Assembly (NCBI GenBank): GCA_903884435.1
Contig: CAISEY010000343.1
Coordinates: 1 to 64,000, forward strand
Length of the DNA: 64,000 nt
Direction: 5' to 3'
Source: an uncultured Hyphomicrobiales bacterium
GTDB lineage: Bacteria > Pseudomonadota > Alphaproteobacteria > Rhizobiales > Beijerinckiaceae
Shown in pieces: positions 26,094 through 34,270 of this stretch (position 1 is the first letter of the stretch; each line of letters begins with the position of its first letter). Under the pieces are notes generated by a model. The model was given only the letters and a program-made list of their open reading frames with translations, ran no database searches and was not told where the DNA came from. Both the position numbers and the translations under genes were made by a program.

Positions 26094-27866
26094 TTGGCGG
26101 CCAGACATTTCCTCGGGGTTTCTTGCGCCGCGTTGCTCGCGGCGACCGCGCTTTCGGCCCGCGCCGCGGACATGACCTGGGAGCGCGCGCTCAACGTCTC
26201 GAAGGAGCCGCAAAACTGGCTGCTCCACCACAAGAACTACGAGGGCCATCGCTACTCGGAGCTCGCGACGATCAACACCGGCAACGTCGCGAATTTGCGC
26301 CCCGCCTTCAGCGTCGGACTCGGCGGAATCCAGGGCGGCGGCATTCACAAGACCGGAAACCTCGAGGCGACGCCCATCGTCGAGGACGGGATGATCTACG
26401 TTCCCGACGGTTGGGGCTCCGTCTACGCCATCGACGCGACAACCGGCAAAAAAGGCCCGATCAAGTGGAAGATGGACCCCGGCACCGACAAGGGCTGGGC
26501 CGGCGAGGTCGCCTGTTGCGGCGTCAACAATCGGGGCGTCGCGCTGTGGAAGGACAAGATCATCTCGGTGACGCTCGACGCGCGGGTCGTCGCCACCAGC
26601 AAGGCGACGGGCGAGGTCGTCTGGGAGCACAAGGCCGGCGATCCCGCGCTGGGAGAAACCATCACGCTCGCGCCGCTCGTCGTGAAAGACCTCGCCATCG
26701 TCGGCTCGGCGGGCGGAGAATACGGCATTCGCGGCTGGATCGAGGCGGTCGATCTCAACACCGGCAAGCGCGCGTGGCGCACGCACACCATCCCCGCCCC
26801 GGGCGAGCCCGGCGGCGAGACCTGGAAAGACGGCCAGGAGCGCTGGAAACACGGCGGCGGTTCGGTGTGGGAGACCGGCACCTACGACACGACGACCGAC
26901 ACGCTGTACCAGGGCATCGGCAATCCGGGGCCCGATTACGATCCCGAATACCGACCGGGCGACAACAAATGGGCGTCGAGCGTGCTCGCCCTCGGCGCGG
27001 CCGACGGCAAGATCAAGTGGGGCTTTCAGTACACGCCGAACGACCCCTACGACTACGACGAAATCTCCGAACATCCGCTGATCGACGTCAGGATCGACGG
27101 GCAGGACCGCAAGCTCGTGGCGCACGCCGCGCGCAACGGCTTTTTCTACGCGCTCGACCGGATCAACGGCTCCTTCGTCGGCGGCCGGCAGTACGTCGAT
27201 CGGCTCACCTGGTCGAAGGGGCTCGACCCCAAGACTGGCAAGCCGCTTGAATACGATCCCTCGAAGACGTTGCAGGAATACCAGCCGAACAGCCATGGCT
27301 CGCGCGCCAGCAAGGCGGGCGGAACCACCTGCCCTTCCGTTCAGGGCGGCAAGAACTGGGAGCCGACGGCCTACAGTCCGAAACTCGAATTGCTCTACAT
27401 TCCCTCGATCGAGGCCTGCGGCGTGTTCGAGACCGTGCAGCAAAAGGATTTCGCCGACCAGGGCGGAACGGTCAAACCGCGCGACAGATTCACCGGCGGC
27501 GCTCCGAAAAACACCGACGCCATGTATGGCGCGATCAAAGCCGTGGATCCCCGCAGCGGCGAGCTGAAAGTCTCGCTGAAGCTCGATTATCCCAACTACA
27601 GCGGTCTGCTCGCGACCGCCGGCGATCTCGTCTTCGCCGGGCATTACGACGGCTCTTTCACCGCCTACGACGCGAAAACCCTGAAGGAACTCTGGCGCTT
27701 TAACATCGGCTCGCCGGTCAACGCGCCGCCCGTGACCTATTCGGTCAACGGCAAGCAATATATCGCCGTGCTCGCGGGATCGCGCATGTCCGCGGCCGTC
27801 ATCGGGCGTTCGCCCGAATTGAAGGACATGTCGACGGCCTCCATGCTGTTCGTGTTTTCGCTGTGA
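26094..27866 (+). CDS. PQQ-dependent alcohol dehydrogenase, lanthanide-type DYD site
   Basis: A 590-residue quinoprotein beta-propeller with signal peptide (cleavage near residue 25, ARA-AD). It has the vicinal disulfide cysteines Cys141-Cys142 above PQQ and metal ligands Glu209 (GGEYGIRGW) and Asn277 (GIGNPGPD). Asp320 is the catalytic residue in PYDYDE, with a second Asp322 two residues on; this extra Asp marks lanthanide-dependent XoxF/PedH-type enzymes, where calcium enzymes have Ala or Ser. TTG start at 26094 is supported by GGGAGG upstream. It should oxidise alcohols or aldehydes in the periplasm, passing electrons to a c-type cytochrome. The stop overlaps a CopC gene by four bases. Confidence 0.9.
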   Translation: MAARHFLGVSCAALLAATALSARAADMTWERALNVSKEPQNWLLHHKNYEGHRYSELATINTGNVANLRPAFSVGLGGIQGGGIHKTGNLEATPIVEDGMIYVPDGWGSVYAIDATTGKKGPIKWKMDPGTDKGWAGEVACCGVNNRGVALWKDKIISVTLDARVVATSKATGEVVWEHKAGDPALGETITLAPLVVKDLAIVGSAGGEYGIRGWIEAVDLNTGKRAWRTHTIPAPGEPGGETWKDGQERWKHGGGSVWETGTYDTTTDTLYQGIGNPGPDYDPEYRPGDNKWASSVLALGAADGKIKWGFQYTPNDPYDYDEISEHPLIDVRIDGQDRKLVAHAARNGFFYALDRINGSFVGGRQYVDRLTWSKGLDPKTGKPLEYDPSKTLQEYQPNSHGSRASKAGGTTCPSVQGGKNWEPTAYSPKLELLYIPSIEACGVFETVQQKDFADQGGTVKPRDRFTGGAPKNTDAMYGAIKAVDPRSGELKVSLKLDYPNYSGLLATAGDLVFAGHYDGSFTAYDAKTLKELWRFNIGSPVNAPPVTYSVNGKQYIAVLAGSRMSAAVIGRSPELKDMSTASMLFVFSL

Positions 27867-28240
27867 GAGGGCGCGGGAGATTCACGAGGCGCGCCGGCCT
27901 CGCGTTCGCGGCGGCGCTGCTGGCGACGCCCGCCCTGGCCCATTCCACCTTGCGTCGAGCGAGCCCGGCGGAGGGCTCGCGGGCGCGCGGGCCCGTCACG
28001 GAAATCCGTTTAACGTTTTCACAGGGCGTCGAGGCGGCGCTCTCGACCGCGACGCTGACGCGCGACGGACAGAAGATGTTCGAAAACCGCGCCTTCGAGG
28101 CGGCGCCGAACGATGGCGCCGTCCTGTTGCTCCGCCTGCCGGAAGCGCTCGCCCCGGGGAGCTACCGCCTCGACTGGCGCGCGATGTCCATCGACACGCA
28201 CATGGTTCAGGGGCGCCTCGGATTCGCCGTCGCGCCGTGA
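27863..28240 (+). CDS. CopC-domain periplasmic copper-binding protein
   Basis: A 125-residue exported protein: signal peptide with RRAGLAFAAALLATPALA, cleavage leaving His as residue 1 of the mature chain (HSTLRRASPAEGS). N-terminal His plus Asp and His in SIDTHMVQG match the Cu(II) site of CopC proteins. GTG start overlaps the PQQ dehydrogenase stop (GTGA). No CopD is fused or adjacent. It may buffer or deliver copper in the periplasm; the tight coupling to a quinoprotein is unusual. Confidence 0.85.
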   Translation: MRGRGRFTRRAGLAFAAALLATPALAHSTLRRASPAEGSRARGPVTEIRLTFSQGVEAALSTATLTRDGQKMFENRAFEAAPNDGAVLLLRLPEALAPGSYRLDWRAMSIDTHMVQGRLGFAVAP

Positions 28241-28244
28241 AGCG

Positions 28245-28457
28245 TCAGGCGGCGCGGGCCTCGTAGCCGGCGGCGTTGATCGCGGCGATCAGCGTCCCGG
28301 CGCTCGCCGTCGTCGTCGCGTCGAGCTTGCCGGTGGGCAAGTCGATGGCAACGGCGGCCTCGGGATCGGCGCGTTTGACAATCCGCGTCACCGAGTTGAC
28401 GCAACCCTGGCACGTCATGCCCTTGACCGTGAGTTTGACGTTCGACGCTTGCGTCAT
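28245..28457 (-). CDS. Heavy-metal-associated domain protein, CopZ-like copper chaperone
   Basis: A 70-residue HMA-domain protein with the metal site MTCQGC (GMTCxxC pattern) and a C-terminal GYEA motif. It is cytoplasmic and most likely a Cu(I) chaperone, usually partnered with a P-type ATPase, none of which is in the window. It ends 4 bases from the convergent CopC gene, so copper-related genes lie on both sides of this junction. It follows the RidA-like gene on the minus strand by 15 bases. Confidence 0.85.
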   Translation of the reverse strand: MTQASNVKLTVKGMTCQGCVNSVTRIVKRADPEAAVAIDLPTGKLDATTTASAGTLIAAINAAGYEARAA

Positions 28458-28472
28458 CTCGTTTCTCCGTTT

Positions 28473-28862
28473 TCAGGCCTCGCGGATCGCTTCGCCCTCG
28501 ATCTCAACGAGATAGGCAGGGTTGGCCAGTCCCGCAACCTGGACGACCGTGCTCGCGGGCGCATGGCCGCCAAGCCGACGGTTGCGAATTTCGCGCACCG
28601 CCGCGGCCCCGCCAGGAACGGTGCAATAGATCACGAGGCGGACGAGGTCGGCAATTTTCATGTCGCCGGCGGTCAGGACCGCCTCGATGTTGTCGAAAAC
28701 GAGTTCCGTCTGCTTTTCGAGGCCCTCGACGATGGTTCCGTCGGCGCGGGCGCCGACCTGGCCCGAGATGATCAGCCTCCGGGCGACCGGCCCCACGAGC
28801 ACGCCCTGGGAAAACCTCGACCCCGGTGTCTGGACCGTCGGGGGATTGATGAATTTCGGCAT
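28473..28862 (-). CDS. RidA/YjgF-family protein lacking the catalytic arginine
   Basis: A 129-residue YjgF/YER057c/UK114-fold protein, expected to be a trimer with clefts between subunits. SGQVGARADGTIVEG and the C-terminal VEIEGEAI fit the family. The Arg needed for enamine/imine deaminase activity in RidA (PARSCVEVARLP) is replaced: the segment reads PASTVVQVAGL. It is therefore probably a different subgroup, for example an accessory catabolic hydrolase, and not a true RidA. Confidence 0.8.
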   Translation of the reverse strand: MPKFINPPTVQTPGSRFSQGVLVGPVARRLIISGQVGARADGTIVEGLEKQTELVFDNIEAVLTAGDMKIADLVRLVIYCTVPGGAAAVREIRNRRLGGHAPASTVVQVAGLANPAYLVEIEGEAIREA

Positions 28863-29012
28863 GGGTCGCCTCCTCGCTGACTGGCCATTCAGCCCGATTT
28901 GCCCGAATCATGCAATGGAGAACTCCATCGCGGCGCTGGCGTCGGGGGAACGACTCGCTTAATTCATCGGGGTCGCGGCGTCGTCGCCGGGCCAGTATCC
29001 ACGGGATCGAAC

Positions 29013-29657
29013 ATGTTCGACTGGTTTCAATCGCTCATGCCGCGCGAGGACAAGTTCTTCGACTATTTCAGCCGGCACGCCCAGACGCTCGTCGACGGCT
29101 CGCGCGCCCTGCGCGACCTGTTGCAGCCCGGCTCGGACATCGCGGCCTGCGCGGCGCGCATCAACGCTTTCGAGGACGCCGCGGACGACATCACCCGCGA
29201 GGTCATGCTGGCGGTGCGCCGCACGTTCATCACGCCCTTCGACCGCAGCGACATCCAGGATCTCGTGGCGTCGATGGACGACGCGATCGACCAGATGAAA
29301 CAGACCGCCAAGGCGATCAGGCTCTTCGAAGTCTCGCAATTCGAGGATCCGATGCGCGAAATGGCCGAGATCATCTGCAAATGCGCGGACATCACGGTCG
29401 ATCTCATCGCCGCGCTCCGGCAAATGAAGAAGCAGTCCAGCCGCCTGATGGCGATGTCGGTCAAGATCACGCGTCTCGAGGAGGAATCCGACGGGCTGCA
29501 CGACAACGGCCTGAAGCAGCTCTTCGTCAAAAATCGCGCCGCCGACCCCATGGCCTACATCGTCGGCGCGGAGATTTACGGCAATCTGGAGAAGGTCGTC
29601 GACCGGTTCGAGGACGTGGCCAATCGCATCAACAGCATCGTCATCGAACATCTCTGA
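29013..29657 (+). CDS. DUF47 (PhoU-like) Pit accessory protein
   Basis: A 214-residue all-helical protein of the DUF47/TIGR00153 family, related to PhoU and usually encoded beside Pit phosphate transporters, whose activity it modulates. Repeated acidic helices such as FEDAADDITREVM and RLEEESDGLHD are visible. ATG at 29013 gives the normal family length. The pit gene follows after 15 bases, confirming the role by context. It is cytoplasmic. Confidence 0.9.
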   Translation: MFDWFQSLMPREDKFFDYFSRHAQTLVDGSRALRDLLQPGSDIAACAARINAFEDAADDITREVMLAVRRTFITPFDRSDIQDLVASMDDAIDQMKQTAKAIRLFEVSQFEDPMREMAEIICKCADITVDLIAALRQMKKQSSRLMAMSVKITRLEEESDGLHDNGLKQLFVKNRAADPMAYIVGAEIYGNLEKVVDRFEDVANRINSIVIEHL

Positions 29658-29672
29658 GCGAAAGGTTCCCTC

Positions 29673-30674
29673 GTGACCAGCATCTCGCTCGCCTATCTCT
29701 ATGTCCTGATCGCGGTCGCGCTGGCGTTCGACTTTCTCAACGGCCTGCACGACGCGGCAAATTCCATCGCCACCATTGTCTCGACGCGCGTGCTCAAGCC
29801 GCAATACGCGGTCGCCTGGGCCGCGTTTTTCAATTTCATCGCCTTCATGGTCTTCGGGCTCAGCGTCGCGCAGACGGTCGGCTCCGGCATCATCGATCCG
29901 AAGATCGTCACGTCGAGCGTGATCTTCGGGGCGCTGATGGGCGCGATCATCTGGAACGTTCTGACCTGGGCGCTCGGCATCCCCTCGTCGAGTTCGCACG
30001 CACTGATTGGCGGCCTGCTGGGCGCCGGCGTCGCGAAGGAGGGACTGTCCGCCGTGGTCTTCGCCGGCGTGAGCAAGACCGTCGCCGCGATTTTCCTGTC
30101 GCCGACCGTCGGCTTCGTGCTGGCGCTTCTCCTGATGCTGCTGGTGTCCTGGCTGTTCGTGCGCGCCGCGCCGGCCTCCGTCGACATGGTGTTTCGCTCC
30201 CTGCAATTCGTCTCCGCCTCGCTTTATTCGCTCGGCCATGGCGGCAACGACGCCCAGAAGACCATGGGCATCATCGCGGTCCTGCTTTACTCGCAAGGCA
30301 TGCTGGAGGGGGGCTTTCACGTCCCGTTCTGGGTCGTGCTTTCGTGTCAGGCCGCGATGGGGCTTGGCACCCTTCTCGGCGGCTGGCGGATCGTTCACAC
30401 GATGGGCTCCAAGATCACGCGTCTCACGCCCATGCAGGGTTGTTGCGCGGAGACGGGCGGCGCCATCATGCTGTTCGCGGCGACCCATTTTGGCATTCCC
30501 GTCTCGACGACGCACACGATCACCGGCGCCATCGTGGGCGTCGGCGCCGCGCGGCGCGTTTCGGCCGTGCGCTGGAACATTGCCAAGGACATTGTCGTCG
30601 CGTGGGTGCTGACCATGCCCGCGGCGGGCGTCATCGGCGCGATCTTCTTCCTTCTCGCCAGACATTTCGAGTGA
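29673..30674 (+). CDS. pit: Low-affinity inorganic phosphate transporter, Pit family
   Basis: A 333-residue membrane protein of the Pit/PHO-4 family, a metal-phosphate:proton symporter. Both duplicated signature segments are seen: DFLNGLHDAANSIATIVSTR near the N-terminus and SLGHGGNDAQKTMG in the middle, plus paired GIPSSSSHALIGG and GIPVSTTHTITGA loops. GTG start. It forms an operon with the DUF47 gene upstream, and the Nudix gene starts 4 bases after its stop. Confidence 0.92.
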   Translation: MTSISLAYLYVLIAVALAFDFLNGLHDAANSIATIVSTRVLKPQYAVAWAAFFNFIAFMVFGLSVAQTVGSGIIDPKIVTSSVIFGALMGAIIWNVLTWALGIPSSSSHALIGGLLGAGVAKEGLSAVVFAGVSKTVAAIFLSPTVGFVLALLLMLLVSWLFVRAAPASVDMVFRSLQFVSASLYSLGHGGNDAQKTMGIIAVLLYSQGMLEGGFHVPFWVVLSCQAAMGLGTLLGGWRIVHTMGSKITRLTPMQGCCAETGGAIMLFAATHFGIPVSTTHTITGAIVGVGAARRVSAVRWNIAKDIVVAWVLTMPAAGVIGAIFFLLARHFE

Positions 30675-30678
30675 CGCC

Positions 30679-31155
30679 ATGCAGGACGTCGGCGAAAACG
30701 AAAGCAATCCCCTGGCCCGCGAGCAGGTCGCGGCCCTGCCCTGGCGGATCGCCCATGGCGTCGAGGTCATGGTGATTTCCTCGCGCGGAACGCGGCGCTG
30801 GGTGCTGCCCAAGGGCTGGCCGATGAAAGGCAAGACCTTCGCGCAGGCGGCGGCGCGCGAGGCTCTTGAGGAGGCCGGCCTCGAGGGCGTCACCGGCGAC
30901 ACGCCATTCGGTTTTTACGATTACATAAAACGGCTGAAGAACGGCGCCTCGCGGCACTGCACGGTCGCCGTGTTTCCGATGCAAGTCCACCGGCAGCGCA
31001 AGAACTGGCCGGAGAAAGCCCAGCGGACGACCCGATGGATGCCGGTCGAGGAGGCCGCCGCCGCCGTCGAGGAAGCCGATTTGCGACAGTTGATCCTCGA
31101 TTTCGGAGCCTCGATCACCGAAAGCGCGATCACGGCCGGCGCCGCGCGCGGTTAG
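30679..31155 (+). CDS. Nudix hydrolase
   Basis: A 158-residue Nudix protein. The box reads PKGWPMKGK...AAREALEEAGL: the REALEEAG catalytic helix is intact, while the first Glu of the classical Gx5E is Lys, as in diphosphoinositol-polyphosphate-phosphohydrolase-like bacterial members. It may hydrolyse a nucleoside polyphosphate derivative. It is probably last in the DUF47-pit-Nudix operon, ending 3 bases from the convergent pheA gene. Confidence 0.88.
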   Translation: MQDVGENESNPLAREQVAALPWRIAHGVEVMVISSRGTRRWVLPKGWPMKGKTFAQAAAREALEEAGLEGVTGDTPFGFYDYIKRLKNGASRHCTVAVFPMQVHRQRKNWPEKAQRTTRWMPVEEAAAAVEEADLRQLILDFGASITESAITAGAARG

Positions 31156-31158
31156 CGC

Positions 31159-32019
31159 CTATTCCGCGCCCTTCTGTGTTTCGACGCGGAAGGCATGCGC
31201 CGGATAGACGCCGAGAATTTTCACCTCGTGGGTGAAAAACCGCAGTTCCTCCAGGGCGCGCCGCAAGCCGGCGTCGTCGGGATGGCCATCGACGTCCACG
31301 AGGAATTGCGTCGCGGCGAATTCGCCATCGACCATGTAGCTCTCGAGTTTCGTCATGTTGACGCCGTTCGTCGCGAAGCCGCCGAGGGCCTTGTAAAGGG
31401 CGGCCGGCACGTTGCGCACCCGGAAAAGGAACGTCGTGACGATCGGTCCCTCGCCCCGCGGCGCCCATTGCGGGGTTTTCGAGAGGATGATGAAACGCGT
31501 CGTGTTGTGCGCCTCGTCCTCGACGTTGCTCGCCAGCGTTTGCAAGCCGTAGATCTCCGCGGCCAGCGCCGGCGCGAGCGAGGCGCGGGCCGGATCGTTC
31601 CATTCGGCGACCTCGCGCGCCGAGCCCGCCGTGTCGCCGGTGACGACCGGCTTCAGCCCGTGCTCCCGGATGATCTTGCGGCACTGGCCGAGCGCGTGAA
31701 CGTGGCTGTAAACCGATTTGATCGTAGCGAAGGAAGCGCCGGGAATCGCGAGCAACTGGAAATGGATCGGCAGAAAGAACTCGCCGATAATGTGCAAATC
31801 CGCCTGCGGCAGGAAATGATGGATGTCGGCGACGCGGCCCGCGATGGAGTTTTCGACCGGTATCATGCCGAGGCCGGCGGTCCCGTCGGAAATCGCGGTG
31901 AACGCGTCCTCGAAGCTCGCGCAGGGCAGCGGCGTCCAGTCCGGGTAAACCTCGTGGCAGGCAATGTGGGAATTCGCGCCGGGTTCGCCCTGGTACGCGA
32001 TGACCTTGTTCACGCTCAT
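31159..32019 (-). CDS. pheA: Prephenate dehydratase
   Basis: A 286-residue enzyme converting prephenate to phenylpyruvate in phenylalanine synthesis. The periplasmic-binding-like catalytic domain (AYQGEPGANSH start, GMIPVENSIAG, VTGDTAGSAREV) is followed by a C-terminal ACT domain (about residue 195 on, with NGVNMTKLESYMVDG, the ESRP-like region that binds Phe for feedback inhibition). ATG at 32019 gives the normal stand-alone length. Transcription order is kdsB, DUF938 methyltransferase, pheA; kdsB-pheA adjacency is usual in Hyphomicrobiales. Confidence 0.93.
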   Translation of the reverse strand: MSVNKVIAYQGEPGANSHIACHEVYPDWTPLPCASFEDAFTAISDGTAGLGMIPVENSIAGRVADIHHFLPQADLHIIGEFFLPIHFQLLAIPGASFATIKSVYSHVHALGQCRKIIREHGLKPVVTGDTAGSAREVAEWNDPARASLAPALAAEIYGLQTLASNVEDEAHNTTRFIILSKTPQWAPRGEGPIVTTFLFRVRNVPAALYKALGGFATNGVNMTKLESYMVDGEFAATQFLVDVDGHPDDAGLRRALEELRFFTHEVKILGVYPAHAFRVETQKGAE

Positions 32020-32086
32020 TTCACAACTCTCCCGGGCCCGGCGGGCCAGCCGGTCCGTTTCACACAAACACGCGGAATATTCCAGT

Positions 32087-32689
32087 TCAGCCAAGCCGGA
32101 AGACGACGGCGAGGTTGTTCGCGGGCATTTCCGTGACATCGGGCCCGGAAAAGCCGGCGTCCCGGGCGACGCGCGCGACATCCGCGAGATCGCGCAGGCC
32201 CCAGGCTGGATCGCGCGCCTTGAGATCCGCGTCGAAGGCGAGATTGCTCGCGGCTGTCTCGACGCCCGCCCGGACAAAGGGGCCATAAACCACGAGCGGA
32301 GCGCCTTTTGGCAGGATCGCGGCGGCGCCCTGGAACAGCCCGAGCGTCGCCTCCCAGGGGGAAATATGGATCATGTTGACGCAGAGCACGGCGTCCGCCG
32401 CCACGACCGGCCAGGGGCGCAGCGCGGCGTCGAGCCGCAACGGCGGACGCACGTTGTCGACGCCGGTCTCCGCCGTCCAGGCGGAAATACTGGCGAGCGC
32501 CGCCGCGTCGGGGTCGGTCGGCTGGAATTCGAGGCCAGGCAATTCCCGCGCGAAAAACACCGCGTGTTCGCCGGACCCCGAGGCGATTTCCAGCACGAGG
32601 CCGCTCGCCGGCAAAACGGACCGGAGCACGTCGAGGATCGGTCCGCGATTGCGCGGCGTCGCGGGGGCGTGGCGGCGCGCGTCGCTCAC
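32087..32689 (-). CDS. DUF938 family SAM-dependent methyltransferase-like protein
   Basis: A 200-residue class I methyltransferase-fold protein. The SAM-binding motif I is [15 protein letters not shown], and [14 protein letters not shown] is characteristic of DUF938. Substrate unknown. GTG start overlaps the kdsB stop in GTGA, so the two are translationally coupled. It stands between kdsB and pheA, which are often direct neighbours in relatives. Confidence 0.85.
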   Translation of the reverse strand: MSDARRHAPATPRNRGPILDVLRSVLPASGLVLEIASGSGEHAVFFARELPGLEFQPTDPDAAALASISAWTAETGVDNVRPPLRLDAALRPWPVVAADAVLCVNMIHISPWEATLGLFQGAAAILPKGAPLVVYGPFVRAGVETAASNLAFDADLKARDPAWGLRDLADVARVARDAGFSGPDVTEMPANNLAVVFRLG

Positions 32690-33426
32690 GGGCGCTTTCC
32701 CCGGAGCATCTCGCGCGCGCGATCGAGATCGTGCGGCGTATCGACGCCAAGGGGAACCTCCCCGACGATGGAGACATCGATGCGCATCCCGGCCTCGAGG
32801 GCGCGCAATTGCTCGAGCTTCTCACGCTGCTCCAGCGGCGAGGGCGGCAGGGCGACAAACCGCGCGAGGGCCGCGCGCCGGTAAGCGTAAAGCCCGATGT
32901 GATGAAACAGGGGCCCCTCCCCGTGCGGCGCGGTGGCGCGCGTAAAATAGAGAGCGCGCAACCGTCCGGGCGCGACCTCCCCGCCCACGACCTTGACGAC
33001 GTTGGGATCGCCGCGTTCTTCCACGCGGCGGATTTCCGCGGCCGCTGTCGCGATGTCGACGCGCGGGTCTTCAAGGGGGGCGGCGGCGGCGCGGATCGTC
33101 GCGGCCTCGACGGTCGGCAGATCGCCCTGGACGTTGACGATGATCTCGCAAGCGCCGCCCGGATCGACGAGGCCCAGCGCCTCGAAAATCCGGTCCGAAC
33201 CGGACTGGTGATGCTGGCCCGTCAACACGGCCCGGCCGCCCGCCCGCTCGACGGCGGCGGCGATTTCGGGGCTGTCCGCGGCGACCACCACGTCGCCAAC
33301 GTCAGCTTCCATGGCGCGCCGCCAGACGTGCACGATCATCGGCTCGCCATGGATATCGGCGAGCGGCTTGCCCGGCAGGCGGGTCGAGGCGATACGGGCG
33401 GGGATGATGACGATCGATCTGGACAT
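32686..33426 (-). CDS. kdsB: 3-deoxy-manno-octulosonate cytidylyltransferase (CMP-Kdo synthetase)
   Basis: A 246-residue enzyme activating Kdo with CTP for lipopolysaccharide inner core, so a Gram-negative envelope is implied. Motifs: [18 protein letters not shown] at the N-terminus, [11 protein letters not shown], and NVQGDLPTV for metal/nucleotide binding. An upstream in-frame extension to 33513 is rejected because ATG 33426 gives the family start ([11 protein letters not shown]). Divergent from the cytochrome c gene. Confidence 0.93.
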   Translation of the reverse strand: MSRSIVIIPARIASTRLPGKPLADIHGEPMIVHVWRRAMEADVGDVVVAADSPEIAAAVERAGGRAVLTGQHHQSGSDRIFEALGLVDPGGACEIIVNVQGDLPTVEAATIRAAAAPLEDPRVDIATAAAEIRRVEERGDPNVVKVVGGEVAPGRLRALYFTRATAPHGEGPLFHHIGLYAYRRAALARFVALPPSPLEQREKLEQLRALEAGMRIDVSIVGEVPLGVDTPHDLDRAREMLRGKRP

Positions 33427-33557
33427 CTGGCGGCAAAAAGAAGCATGGGACGGGCGCTTATACGTGTTGCCAAGCAACCGGCAAAGCGGGTAATCAACGC
33501 CGCGACGCGACATGACGGCGCGCGCCGCGCCAATCGCCAGACTTGGAGATCCACCGG

Positions 33558-34100
33558 ATGGATTCCTTTGAATTCAACAAGATAGCCGGCAGCGTGTTAG
33601 GCACGCTGCTGTTCGTCATGGGCCTTGGCGTGATCTCCGACGGCTTGTTCTCGCATCCGCACATGGAAAAGGCCGGTTACGCGCTGCCGGGCGCCTCCGA
33701 GGGCCACGGCGCGGGCGCGGCGGAAGCCGCCGTTCACGTCGAGCCGCTGCCGGCCCTGCTCGCGAAGGCCGACCCGAAGAAGGGCGAGGCCGGCGCCAAG
33801 GTCTGCACGACCTGCCACACGCTCGAAAAAGGCGCCGCGCCCAAACCGACCGGCCCCAACCTCGCAGGCGTCGTCGGCCGCGCCATGGGTTCGACCGATT
33901 TCGGCTATTCCGACGGGCTGAAAGGCCATGGCGGCGCCTGGACCTACGAAAGCCTCAACGCCTTCCTGACCAATCCGAAGGCTTTCATCGCGGGCACGAA
34001 GATGGCCTACGGCGGCGAACGCGATCCGGCCAAGCGCGCGGACATCATCGCTTTCCTGCGCTCGATCACGGAAAACGCGCCGCCGCTGCCCGCCCCCTGA
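33558..34100 (+). CDS. Membrane-anchored class I c-type cytochrome, CycM-like
   Basis: A 180-residue cytochrome with an uncleaved N-terminal anchor (about residues 10-30), an Ala/Gly-rich linker and one heme c site C83-T-T-C86-H87. The distal Met lies in GTKMAYGG. This matches the membrane-bound CycM/c552 of rhizobia, which carries electrons from the bc1 complex to aa3 oxidase. ATG at 33558 is preferred over 33543. A strong terminator follows directly. Confidence 0.9.
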   Translation: MDSFEFNKIAGSVLGTLLFVMGLGVISDGLFSHPHMEKAGYALPGASEGHGAGAAEAAVHVEPLPALLAKADPKKGEAGAKVCTTCHTLEKGAAPKPTGPNLAGVVGRAMGSTDFGYSDGLKGHGGAWTYESLNAFLTNPKAFIAGTKMAYGGERDPAKRADIIAFLRSITENAPPLPAP

Positions 34101-34134
34101 GGGCGGACCGGTTTCGCGCGTTCCGATCATCGAC

Positions 34135-34161
34135 AAAAGCCGGCGCGCCCCGCCGGCTTTT
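34135..34161 (+). terminator. Rho-independent terminator after cytochrome c gene
   Basis: A perfect 11-bp stem (34135-34145 with 34151-34161, AAAAGCCGGCG arm), 5-base loop CGCCC, and a run of Ts from the end of the stem to 34165. It ends the cytochrome transcript before yejA; the A/T symmetry might let it act in both directions. Confidence 0.85.
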
Positions 34162-34270
34162 TCTTTGCGCCCGGCGTCGCCCGCGGACTCTGGCGGCGCG
34201 GCGAAAAAGCGACATAATCGACGCGAATCATCATCGGGCGTCGATCGCCCCGCAGCATCGGAACCTCCGG

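Noticed and set aside
25833-27758. Minus-strand frame of 641 codons over the PQQ dehydrogenase
   Set aside because: Antisense to an intact quinoprotein with all active-site residues.
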